From positions 126,746 to 167,966 of the forward strand of contig UCJU01000031.1 in the NCBI GenBank assembly GCA_900472925.1: a stretch of 41,221 bases of DNA. Direction: 5' to 3'. The translations under genes were made by a program, and so were the position numbers. The first letter of the stretch is position 1; each line of letters opens with the position of its first letter. The stretch is from Hyphomicrobiales bacterium (lineage in GTDB: Bacteria; Pseudomonadota; Alphaproteobacteria; Rhizobiales; Rhizobiaceae). The notes below the pieces were generated by a model. The model had not been told where the DNA came from. It searched no databases and worked only from the letters and a program-made list of their open reading frames with translations. Below are positions 25,966-32,767 of this stretch, one piece after another.

Positions 25966-26679
25966 TCATGCGCCGAACGCGCCGTCGATCGTGTGCATCG
26001 CTCCGGTCACGAAACCGGCTTCGGGGCCGGCAAGCCAGGCGACCATACCTGCGACTTCCTCCGGACGGCCATGGCGTTTGATGGCCATGAAGCTGTGCAT
26101 CAGATCTTTCATCGGTCCGTTTTCCGGATTGGCGTCGGTATCAACAGGTCCCGGCTGGACGACGTTGATCGTGATGCCGCGCGGGCCGAAATCGCGTGCC
26201 AGCCCGCGTGCCAGGCCTTGTAGCGCAGATTTGCTCACCGCATAGGATGCCATGCCGGGGACAGGCATCCGGTCACCATTGACGGAGCCGATGACGATGA
26301 TCCTGCCGCCATCCGGCATCTGCCGTGCCGCTTCGACCGAGGCGTGATAGGGGGTCTGGATGTTGATCTGGAACAGCCGGTCTATCGCGTCCGGATCCTG
26401 CTCCAGAGCATCTCCGAAAATGGCGATGCCGGAATTGACCACCAATATATCCAGAGCGCCGCTTTCGCGCACGCGGGAAATGACGGCGTCGCGGTCGGCG
26501 CTATCCGTCTGAACTGCGGTGCTTCCTGTTTCGGACGCGAGCGTTTCGGCGGCGTCTTTCGAGCCCGCATAGGTGAAGGTCACGGCTGCACCTTCAGCGG
26601 CAAAGCGCCTGACGATGGCTGCGCCGATGCCCCGGCTGCCGCCGAGCACGAGAACGGATTTTCCTTGAAAAGTCGACAT
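25966..26679 (-). CDS. bdcA: BdcA-like short-chain dehydrogenase (c-di-GMP-binding biofilm dispersal)
   Basis: A 237-residue SDR protein very close to E. coli BdcA by recall (shared stretches such as DILVVNSGIAIFGDALE, GRIIVIGSVNGDRMPV and GFVTGAMHTIDGAFGA at the end). BdcA binds cyclic di-GMP and lowers biofilm formation. The cofactor motif GGSRGIG is at 13-19 and the catalytic Ser132, Tyr146 and Lys150 are all present, so an oxidoreductase activity remains possible. It is divergent from a TetR regulator with 72 bases between, exactly the bdcA/bdcR arrangement. Function in this organism is carried over by homology. Confidence 0.9.
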   Translation of the reverse strand: MSTFQGKSVLVLGGSRGIGAAIVRRFAAEGAAVTFTYAGSKDAAETLASETGSTAVQTDSADRDAVISRVRESGALDILVVNSGIAIFGDALEQDPDAIDRLFQINIQTPYHASVEAARQMPDGGRIIVIGSVNGDRMPVPGMASYAVSKSALQGLARGLARDFGPRGITINVVQPGPVDTDANPENGPMKDLMHSFMAIKRHGRPEEVAGMVAWLAGPEAGFVTGAMHTIDGAFGA

Positions 26680-26745
26680 GTGCGCTCCTTGAGAATTAAT
26701 TTAATGAATGCTACATAAATCACCCATTGGTTTCGTCAAGAGAAT

Positions 26746-26765
26746 TTTGTAATGATCACTACAAA
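26746..26765. promoter_or_regulatory. Palindrome over the bdcR start codon, putative BdcR operator
   Basis: TTTGTAATGATCACTACAAA is a 20-base palindrome with one mismatched pair, centred on TGATCA. It spans the ATG of the TetR gene (26752) and lies 67-86 bases upstream of bdcA. Size and symmetry suit a TetR-family dimer. Binding there would block translation initiation DNA and could repress both genes. Confidence 0.6.
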
Positions 26766-27345
26766 TAATGCGCGCTCGCGCGGTCGCCCCCGTCGTTTTG
26801 ATCCCGAAGAAGGGGTGGCGGTTGCTCAACAGTTGTTTCATGCGCGCGGGTACGATGCCGTCAGCGTCGCCGATGTCACCGAAGCGCTTGGCATCAATCC
26901 GCCCAGCTTCTACGCGGCATTCGGCAACAAGGCCGGTCTTTATGCCCGCGTTCTTGACCGCTATGCCATGACAAGCGCCGTTCCGCTTTCCGACATCCTG
27001 CGACCGGACCGCTCCGTTGGACAATGTCTTGCAGCCCTGCTGCAAGAGGCCGCTCGGCTTTATGCCGCAAACCCGTCTGCGGCAGGCTGTCTGGTGCTGG
27101 AGGGCACGCGTTGTGACGATGTGGAGGCGCGCACGGCGGCCCGCGGTTTTTTTGGGGCGGCAGAGGATGTCATCCGAACCTATATTGCTGAGCGTTACCC
27201 TGAGAAAGCGGAAGGTGTGACCGATTTCATCTGTACGACCATGCTGGGTCTTTCTGCCCAAGCCCGCAGGGGGCTCGATCATGACCGGCTGCAGACCATA
27301 GCGCGCCTCGCGGGGGAGCCTTTGGCGCAGCAGCTTCCTGACTAG
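26752..27345 (+). CDS. bdcR: TetR family regulator, BdcR-like
   Basis: A 197-residue TetR regulator resembling E. coli BdcR. The N-terminus GRPRRFDPEEGVAVAQQLFH leads into the helix-turn-helix (about 37-57, VSVADVTEALGINPPSFYAAFG) with the typical NKAGLYARVL after it. The effector domain holds AAGCLVLEGTRC and DFICTTMLGLSAQAR, also seen in BdcR. It is divergent from bdcA. The start at 26752 lies inside a near-perfect palindrome; the ribosome site before it is weak (AGAGAA). A bidirectional hairpin follows the gene. Confidence 0.88.
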   Translation: MITTNNARSRGRPRRFDPEEGVAVAQQLFHARGYDAVSVADVTEALGINPPSFYAAFGNKAGLYARVLDRYAMTSAVPLSDILRPDRSVGQCLAALLQEAARLYAANPSAAGCLVLEGTRCDDVEARTAARGFFGAAEDVIRTYIAERYPEKAEGVTDFICTTMLGLSAQARRGLDHDRLQTIARLAGEPLAQQLPD

Positions 27346-27403
27346 GTCAGCTTATGGCCCCGCCGAGCACGAGGCGGGACAGCTAGGCATCATTCAAAAC
27401 AAC

Positions 27404-27430
27404 AAAGCCGGAAGCGATGCTTCCGGCTTT
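27404..27430. terminator. Bidirectional terminator between bdcR and the TPR lipoprotein gene
   Basis: AAAGCCGGAAG (27404-27414) and CTTCCGGCTTT (27420-27430) form a perfect 11-base stem with a 5-base loop. It lies between two convergent genes. On the reverse strand it is followed by GTTGTTTT, on the forward strand by GTAGTCTG, so it works better for the lipoprotein gene. Confidence 0.8.
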
Positions 27431-27455
27431 GTAGTCTGTATCTGGTCGGTGCTGC

Positions 27456-28280
27456 TTAAGAACCGCTGGCGCCGCGTGTACGGGCCAGGCCATCGACAGC
27501 TGGTTTGTATTTGGGGTCGAGGCGGGCCGCGTGGCCGTAGGATTTGGCGGCTTTGTCTTTTTCGCCACGGCGCTCGTAGACCAGCGCCTGATTGGCCCAG
27601 GATTCCGCCAGGTCGCCGTTCAGGGCAATCGCGTGGTTGAAGTCCGCAAAGGCATTTTCGTCGTCGTTGAGTGCGACGTAGGAAATGCCACGGCCATTGT
27701 AAGGCTCTGGCGAATTCGGTGACAGTGAGATCGCCTTGGAGAAGTCTTCGATGGCCTGTGCGTGCTGGTTGCGCAGCTGGTAGATCAGGCCGCGATTGTG
27801 CCATGCGCGACCATCTGTCGTATCGAGATTGATTGCAGCCGAGAAGTCGTTGAAGGCTTCGTTGACGCGGCCAGTCTGGCGATAGAGGTTACCGCGACCG
27901 ATCAGGGCGACGTCGTAACTTGGATTGATCTGGAGCGCGGAATTGTAGTCCTGCAGGGCAAGCTGCTGCTGTCCGCTGTTGCGGTAGACAAGTGCGCGGT
28001 TGGCATAGGCCTGATAGAAGCGTGGATTGAGCTGCAAGGCGCGCTCGAAATCCGCGATGGCCCTCTTGGAATCGCCCGCGCGGCCATAGGCTGAGCCACG
28101 AACGTTGTAGCCTTCAGGATCTTGCGGATTGGAGTTGATGACCGAGGTCAGCGACGTGATGTTTTCCGTTGAGCCCTGTGCCCGGTCCAGCTGGAAAACG
28201 TCATTGGTTGGCGACGAGGTGGCGCAGCCTGAGAGGGCCGCCAGGACGCCACACACAAACAGGGAAGAACTTATTCGCAT
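27456..28280 (-). CDS. TPR-repeat lipoprotein
   Basis: A 274-residue lipoprotein. Signal MRISSSLFVCGVLAALSGC ends in a lipobox (LSGC, Cys19). The mature part holds about six TPR units from residue 50 on, each with the W/N-A-Y-G-A-P pattern, for example EGYNVRGSAYGRAGDSKRAI, QAYANRALVYRNSGQQQLAL, VALIGRGNLYRQTGRVNEAF, RAWHNRGLIYQLRNQHAQAI and EPYNGRGISYVALNDDENAF. It resembles NlpI-type periplasmic scaffolds. The start at 28280 is set by the signal peptide; upstream ATG at 28352 would bury it. Partner proteins are unknown. Confidence 0.88.
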   Translation of the reverse strand: MRISSSLFVCGVLAALSGCATSSPTNDVFQLDRAQGSTENITSLTSVINSNPQDPEGYNVRGSAYGRAGDSKRAIADFERALQLNPRFYQAYANRALVYRNSGQQQLALQDYNSALQINPSYDVALIGRGNLYRQTGRVNEAFNDFSAAINLDTTDGRAWHNRGLIYQLRNQHAQAIEDFSKAISLSPNSPEPYNGRGISYVALNDDENAFADFNHAIALNGDLAESWANQALVYERRGEKDKAAKSYGHAARLDPKYKPAVDGLARTRGASGS

Positions 28281-28394
28281 TTTTTTTCTCTGAGATACGC
28301 CGCTTAAGATCGCAAACGAATTTTCGGACTGACGGGTATCAACAGCGTTCATGCGATTTGGGTTCCCTCTAAAGGCCCGTTTCAAGGTCATAAA

Positions 28395-28425
28395 CTCAAA
28401 GAGCGGCGGCGAAAAATCGCCCCCG
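28395..28425 (-). terminator. Possible terminator after rpsU
   Basis: Read on the reverse strand, CGGGGGCGA and TCGCCGCCG can pair with one mismatch around a short T-rich loop, followed by CTCTTTG. It lies about 36 bases after the rpsU stop. The stem is imperfect and the U run is short. Confidence 0.35.
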
Positions 28426-28460
28426 CCCCATAAGCATTCAAAAACGTCGAAAAAACGGCC

Positions 28461-28700
28461 TTATGCGCGGGCAGCGGCAGCTGGACGTGGGGCTGCAATC
28501 AGACCTTCGCGCTGCATGCGCTTACGGGCCAGCTTGCGAACACGACGAACAGCTTCAGCCTTTTCGCGAGCGCGCTTCTCAGACGGCTTCTCGAAGAAAT
28601 CGCGCATCTTCATTTCGCGGAAAATGCCTTCGCGCTGCATCTTCTTCTTGAGAGCGCGAAGCGCCTGATCGACGTTGTTGTCGCGGACTAGTACCTGCAC
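28461..28700 (-). CDS. rpsU: Ribosomal protein bS21
   Basis: A 79-residue small-subunit ribosomal protein. The N-terminus [20 protein letters not shown] is the S21 signature, followed by [21 protein letters not shown] and a long basic helix ([20 protein letters not shown]). The tail is Ala-rich (PRPAAAARA), as in other rhizobial S21 proteins. The start is GTG at 28700; the frame runs further upstream but the family begins at this residue. It is a single gene facing the same way as the TPR lipoprotein gene downstream. Confidence 0.95.
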   Translation of the reverse strand: MQVLVRDNNVDQALRALKKKMQREGIFREMKMRDFFEKPSEKRAREKAEAVRRVRKLARKRMQREGLIAAPRPAAAARA

Positions 28701-28878
28701 GTGAATCCCGTTCCTTTGGTTGGTTATTTTGCCGTGTGAATAGTGGCATTCGCAAGCAAACAAAAAATCGTTCGTTTGGCTGCAAGGCCGCACGATTGGT
28801 GAGGTGCATTATCAGATCATTTCCGCGAAGTCCAGCATTAACGCCAAAATGCAAGGCGAAATGCGCTTGTGCGGGCGG

Positions 28879-30543
28879 TCAAAGTGCCCCCAAACGCTGC
28901 AAGCCTTCGCGGCTTGTGTCGCTCGTCGGGTCCTTCTCCAGCACGGCACGATAACCGGCTATGGCCTTATCGCGCTCGCCCGTGGCTTCGAATATATGGG
29001 CGCGTGTGCCGATCGCTGCCGTGTAGTCGGGCCTTATCGCCAGCGACTTTTCGACATCCACAAGCGCTTCCCGGTGACGCCCGAGGTTGAAGTAGGCCCA
29101 TGCCCTGCCATTCCAGGCCTCGGGGTTTTTCGTACCCTGATCGATGGCGAGCGTATAGTCTTCAATCGCTTTTTCATATTGCCGCAGGCCAATAAACACG
29201 AAAGCTCTGGAGAGATAAAAAGGCGGGTCTTGAGGGGCGAGAGCAAGCGCCTTGTCATAGTCGGCCAGAGCGCCCTGGTATTCGGCGCGTGTCGACATGA
29301 GATAGCCACGGGCAAGGTAGGGGTTGGCAACGCTGCCATCCAGTTCTATGGAGCGATTGTAGTCTTCCAAGGCGTCGTCCGGGCTCCCCAGCGCCTCGAA
29401 CGCCGTCCCGCGCATCTGGAATTCTTCTGCATTTTCCGGCTCGAGCCGGGCGATCTCGCGATAGTCGCCTTCTGCTGCGGCTGCATCTTCGAGGCGTTTT
29501 CGGACGTCTGCCCTATAGTAATGCACGGAAATATTCGGCGGAAATTTCTCCACCATGGTGTCATAGACTTTAAGCGCCTCCTCAAAGCGTGTGAGCATGT
29601 AGAGGCTGGAGGCCTTGGTATAAAGCGCTTCAAAAGAAGGATCGATGTCGGCTGCCGCGTCCAGATCCTTCAAGGCCGCTTCCCAGTCCTTTCGGGAGTA
29701 GCTCCGGTTGGCGCGCGCCAGAAGCGCCGTTGCATCATGAGGCGATTGCCGGACCGTTTCGTCTTCCTCGGCAGCGCGCCGTGTCACGAGCCGGGCGTCA
29801 TAGGTCGGGCGATCCTTCGCGGCGAGGTATGTGGCCCATGCGCCTTGCGACAGGTTGACGGCAAGACATGCGCCGACGAGCGCGACGCACGCCAACGTCG
29901 CCTTGGAGCGGAAAAATGGCGTTGTTTCGCCTTTGGAGGGGCCGATGACCAATCCGGCGGCAATGCCGCCCAGCAAGCCGCCGAAATGGGCCGCATTGCT
30001 GATGTTTTCCGCGATCGTCAAGCCGAACGCAAAGTTTGCCAGAACCCAGAGCAGCTCGGCCTTGACGGGTGCCCAGCGTGCCGGGTGGTCGCCGCGGATG
30101 CCATAGGCGATCATCGCGCCATAGAGGCCCAAGACACCACCGGAAGCGCCCAGGCCGTAGATCTCGCCGGTTGCCGCCGACAGGAGCGCGCCCGCGACGC
30201 CTGCAACGGTATAAATCACGAAAGTTTTCGCCTTGCCGTATTGCTGCGTCACGACGGGGAAAAATTCGATCAGGCAGAGCATGTTGAGCACGATATGCGC
30301 AATATCCGCATGCAGATAGGTCGATGTTATCAGCGACCAGATATTGAGGTGTCGCAGGGGCAGGCTGCCGCCGATGCCCATATCGATCAGCGTCTCAAGC
30401 GAGGGCTCGAACAGGAACTTGATCCACGGCTCGCCTTGGGGCGCGGCTATCATGCTAAGGGCTGCCGAAATCAGGTAGATGGCGATACAGGCGCCGATCA
30501 CTGACAATGCGAGTCCATCGGGCGTTTTTCGAAACAGGCGCAT
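28879..30543 (-). CDS. Rhomboid serine protease fused to TPR repeats
   Basis: A 554-residue membrane protein. Residues 1-230 form a rhomboid domain of about six or seven hydrophobic helices with HADIAHIVLNM (His83 and Asn87 of the oxyanion region), the catalytic serine Ser134 in GLGASGG, and the catalytic His186 in NAAHFGG; all residues needed for intramembrane cleavage are present. From about residue 250 the protein is soluble and made of about seven TPR units (for example ALLARANRSYSRKDWEAALKD and PYLARGYLMSTRAEYQGALA). The TPR part could recruit substrates or partners. The start at 30543 (ATG) is preferred to TTG at 30573. It is divergent from the sox operon. Confidence 0.9.
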   Translation of the reverse strand: MRLFRKTPDGLALSVIGACIAIYLISAALSMIAAPQGEPWIKFLFEPSLETLIDMGIGGSLPLRHLNIWSLITSTYLHADIAHIVLNMLCLIEFFPVVTQQYGKAKTFVIYTVAGVAGALLSAATGEIYGLGASGGVLGLYGAMIAYGIRGDHPARWAPVKAELLWVLANFAFGLTIAENISNAAHFGGLLGGIAAGLVIGPSKGETTPFFRSKATLACVALVGACLAVNLSQGAWATYLAAKDRPTYDARLVTRRAAEEDETVRQSPHDATALLARANRSYSRKDWEAALKDLDAAADIDPSFEALYTKASSLYMLTRFEEALKVYDTMVEKFPPNISVHYYRADVRKRLEDAAAAEGDYREIARLEPENAEEFQMRGTAFEALGSPDDALEDYNRSIELDGSVANPYLARGYLMSTRAEYQGALADYDKALALAPQDPPFYLSRAFVFIGLRQYEKAIEDYTLAIDQGTKNPEAWNGRAWAYFNLGRHREALVDVEKSLAIRPDYTAAIGTRAHIFEATGERDKAIAGYRAVLEKDPTSDTSREGLQRLGAL

Positions 30544-30601
30544 GACAATTCTCAACTTTGGCAAGAATTTCAAATATCGCTACACCATGAGTGAAATTTT
30601 C

Positions 30602-30640
30602 TGCCCCGACAATAGGGGCAACGCCTTTCGAAACGGCGTT
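30602..30640 (+). other. Two tandem hairpins upstream of soxB
   Basis: TGCCCC (30602-30607) pairs with GGGGCA (30615-30620), and directly after it AACGCC (30620-30625) pairs with GGCGTT (30635-30640). Both lie in the divergent gap, about 145-180 bases upstream of soxB. They could belong to a leader RNA or be protein sites. They do not match the glycine riboswitch as I know it. Confidence 0.4.
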
Positions 30641-30785
30641 TCACGCCGCACCTCCCGGTTTGGTTTTCGCAATGTCGATACTTTATGTCGCGGCGTCGCA
30701 AAATGAACATTGCAGTTGGTATTGATTTGTCATGTGTATGATGGTGCCGGAATAATCGAGCCGGTTTTCAAGGAGTGGTTCGCCA

Positions 30786-32039
30786 ATGCGCAAATATTCG
30801 GTTTTCGCCGTCGCTCGCGAGGCTTTGCGCGGGCACAAGGGCTGGGATGCGCAGTGGGCTTCTCCTGAACCGCGCAAAGAATACGACGTCATCATCATCG
30901 GTGGTGGCGGGCATGGGCTGGGCGCGGCCTATTATCTGGCAAAGGAACACGGCATCACCAACATTGCCGTGCTGGAAAAAGGCTGGATCGGCGGCGGCAA
31001 TACCGGGCGCAACACAACGATCATCCGCTCTAACTATCTCTATGAAGAGAGCATGGACATTTACGAGCATTCCCTGAAGCTGTGGGAAGGCTTGAGCCAG
31101 GATCTCAATTACAATGTGATGTATTCGGCACGTGGCGTAATGATGCTGTCGCACAATGTGCACGACCAGCAGTCGTTCAAGCGGCACATCAATGCCAACC
31201 GCCTCTACGGCATCGACAATGAGTGGCTGACGCCGGAACAGGCCAAGGCCTACTGTCCACCGCTCGATATCTCCGCCAATGCGCGCTACGCCATCAATGG
31301 CGCGGCCCTTCAGCGCCGTGGCGGGACGGCGCGGCATGATGCGGTGGCCTGGGGTTATGCCCGTGGGGCATCGGATCGCGGTGTCCACATCATCCAGAAC
31401 TGTGAGGTCACGGCCATCCGTCGCGGGCCGGATGGCGCGGTGACGGGTGTCGAAACGAATAGAGGCTTTATCGGTGCCAAGAAGATTGGCGTGTCTGCCG
31501 CAGGGCATTCCTCCGTCATCATGAACATGGCCGATGTGCGGGTACCGCTGGCCTCCAACCCGCTGCAGGCGCTGGTATCGGAACCCTTGAAGCCGATTTT
31601 CCCCTGCGTGGTCATGTCCAACACGGTGCATGCCTATATCTCACAATCGGACAAGGGTGAGCTGGTAATCGGTGCTGGAACGGATCAGTATAACTCCTAT
31701 TCCCAGACCGGCGGTTTGCAGATCATCACCCACACGCTGGATGCGATTTGCGAGCTGTTCCCGATTTTCCGTCGCGTGAAGATGATGCGCCAATGGGGCG
31801 GCATTACCGACAACACGCCGGATCGTTCTGCCATTCAGAGTGTGACGCCGGTGCCGAACCTGTTCGTCAATTGCGGCTGGGGCACGGGCGGGTTCAAGGC
31901 GACACCGGGGTCGGCCCATCTGTTTGCGCATCTGATTGCGCGCGGCGAGCCGCACAAATTGGCAGAAGGCCTCAATCTGGAACGCTTCCGTTCAGGACGG
32001 CTGATCGATGAGGCGGCGGCTGCGGCGGTGGCGCATTGA
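30786..32039 (+). CDS. soxB: Sarcosine oxidase beta subunit
   Basis: A 417-residue flavoprotein, the beta subunit of heterotetrameric sarcosine oxidase, which turns sarcosine into glycine with release of H2O2. The FAD motif GGGGHG (39-44) follows YDVIIIG. GNTGRNTTIIRSNY and the RHD at 183-185 (TARHDAVAWGY, His184) correspond to the substrate and covalent-FMN region of the family. WGGITDNTPDRSAI and CGWGTGGFKATPGSA near the C-terminus are typical flavin contacts. AGGAG lies ahead of the start. The stop overlaps the TTG start of the next gene by four bases. First gene of a five-gene unit. Confidence 0.95.
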   Translation: MRKYSVFAVAREALRGHKGWDAQWASPEPRKEYDVIIIGGGGHGLGAAYYLAKEHGITNIAVLEKGWIGGGNTGRNTTIIRSNYLYEESMDIYEHSLKLWEGLSQDLNYNVMYSARGVMMLSHNVHDQQSFKRHINANRLYGIDNEWLTPEQAKAYCPPLDISANARYAINGAALQRRGGTARHDAVAWGYARGASDRGVHIIQNCEVTAIRRGPDGAVTGVETNRGFIGAKKIGVSAAGHSSVIMNMADVRVPLASNPLQALVSEPLKPIFPCVVMSNTVHAYISQSDKGELVIGAGTDQYNSYSQTGGLQIITHTLDAICELFPIFRRVKMMRQWGGITDNTPDRSAIQSVTPVPNLFVNCGWGTGGFKATPGSAHLFAHLIARGEPHKLAEGLNLERFRSGRLIDEAAAAAVAH

Positions 32040-32443
32040 AAAGGGCGGTCACGCTTCTTGCAGCGGCTTTTGCCGCATGTGCGGCGAAAGCCGACGGCTT
32101 TATGCCGGAGGCCAAGGACGTGCGTTTGCAGACGATCCGCAAAGTGCAGGGCGAGGCGAATTGGCCTTTTACGGCGGATGAGGGTTTTCTGTCCTGCGTG
32201 CCGGGCGGGGGTGAACGTCTGGTTTATTTCGTGCCCAAGGGCTCACCCGCCGAGAACGTAACCGCGATCAATCTCAACACCAATGTCATGGCAATGGCGT
32301 TGATCAATATCGGGCGAGGGGATGCATTCCGGCCCTATGCCAATTTTGAAGAACTGATAGGCAGGCTATCTCCCTACATCACCATGGGAAAGCGCCTGTG
32401 TGACCAACCCGCCGGAACCGTCGTTCCGGAAAGCTCTCTTTGA
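32036..32443 (+). CDS. YebY (DUF2511)-like secreted protein inside the sox operon
   Basis: A 135-residue protein starting at TTG (32036), overlapping the soxB stop by four bases. A signal peptide is visible (MKRAVTLLAAAFAACAAKADG). The mature part has ANWPFTADEGFLSCVPGGGERLVYFV, resembling E. coli YebY (DUF2511), where a WPFT-E-L-C-PGG segment is conserved; two cysteines (in LSC and LCD) could form a disulfide. YebY function is not settled. It is unusual between soxB and soxD, and the coupling to soxB suggests a link to sarcosine use. The family call is from memory. Confidence 0.75.
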   Translation: MKRAVTLLAAAFAACAAKADGFMPEAKDVRLQTIRKVQGEANWPFTADEGFLSCVPGGGERLVYFVPKGSPAENVTAINLNTNVMAMALINIGRGDAFRPYANFEELIGRLSPYITMGKRLCDQPAGTVVPESSL

Positions 32444-32452
32444 GGCAAGAAC

Positions 32453-32767
32453 ATGCTGCTGATCCGTTGTCCCTATTGTGAAGAAGAGCGTTCCGAGCTG
32501 GAATTCCGCTGGGCGGGAGAGGCGCATATTGCGCGGCCGCAAAACATCGCTGCCATTTCCGATGAGGAATTCGCCGAATATTTCTTCATGCGCGACAATG
32601 ACAAGGGCATGGTGTTCGAGCGCTGGCGGCATATTCACGGCTGCGGGCGGTTCTTCAACGCAGCGCGCCATTCCGTGACCGACAAGATCCACCTGACCTA
32701 CAAGGCGGGCGAGCCGAAACCGGATGAGGCCACCATTCTGGCTGGACATGAAGGAGCAGCCCGATGA
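32453..32767 (+). CDS. soxD: Sarcosine oxidase delta subunit
   Basis: A 104-residue subunit of heterotetrameric sarcosine oxidase. It carries the structural zinc site: CPYC (Cys6, Cys9) and a second pair in RHIHGCGRFFNAAR (His60 and Cys64 the likely ligands). RDNDKGMVFERW is a conserved stretch before it. The stop overlaps the soxA start (ATGA). Ten bases separate it from the YebY-like gene. Confidence 0.95.
   Translation: MLLIRCPYCEEERSELEFRWAGEAHIARPQNIAAISDEEFAEYFFMRDNDKGMVFERWRHIHGCGRFFNAARHSVTDKIHLTYKAGEPKPDEATILAGHEGAAR

Noticed and set aside
28804..30504. 566-codon forward frame opposite the rhomboid-TPR gene
   Set aside because: Antisense shadow; the reverse-strand protein carries intact catalytic and TPR motifs.
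30602..30640. Glycine riboswitch upstream of the sarcosine oxidase operon
   Set aside because: The conserved glycine aptamer sequences and tandem aptamer layout are not visible; only two short stems are.
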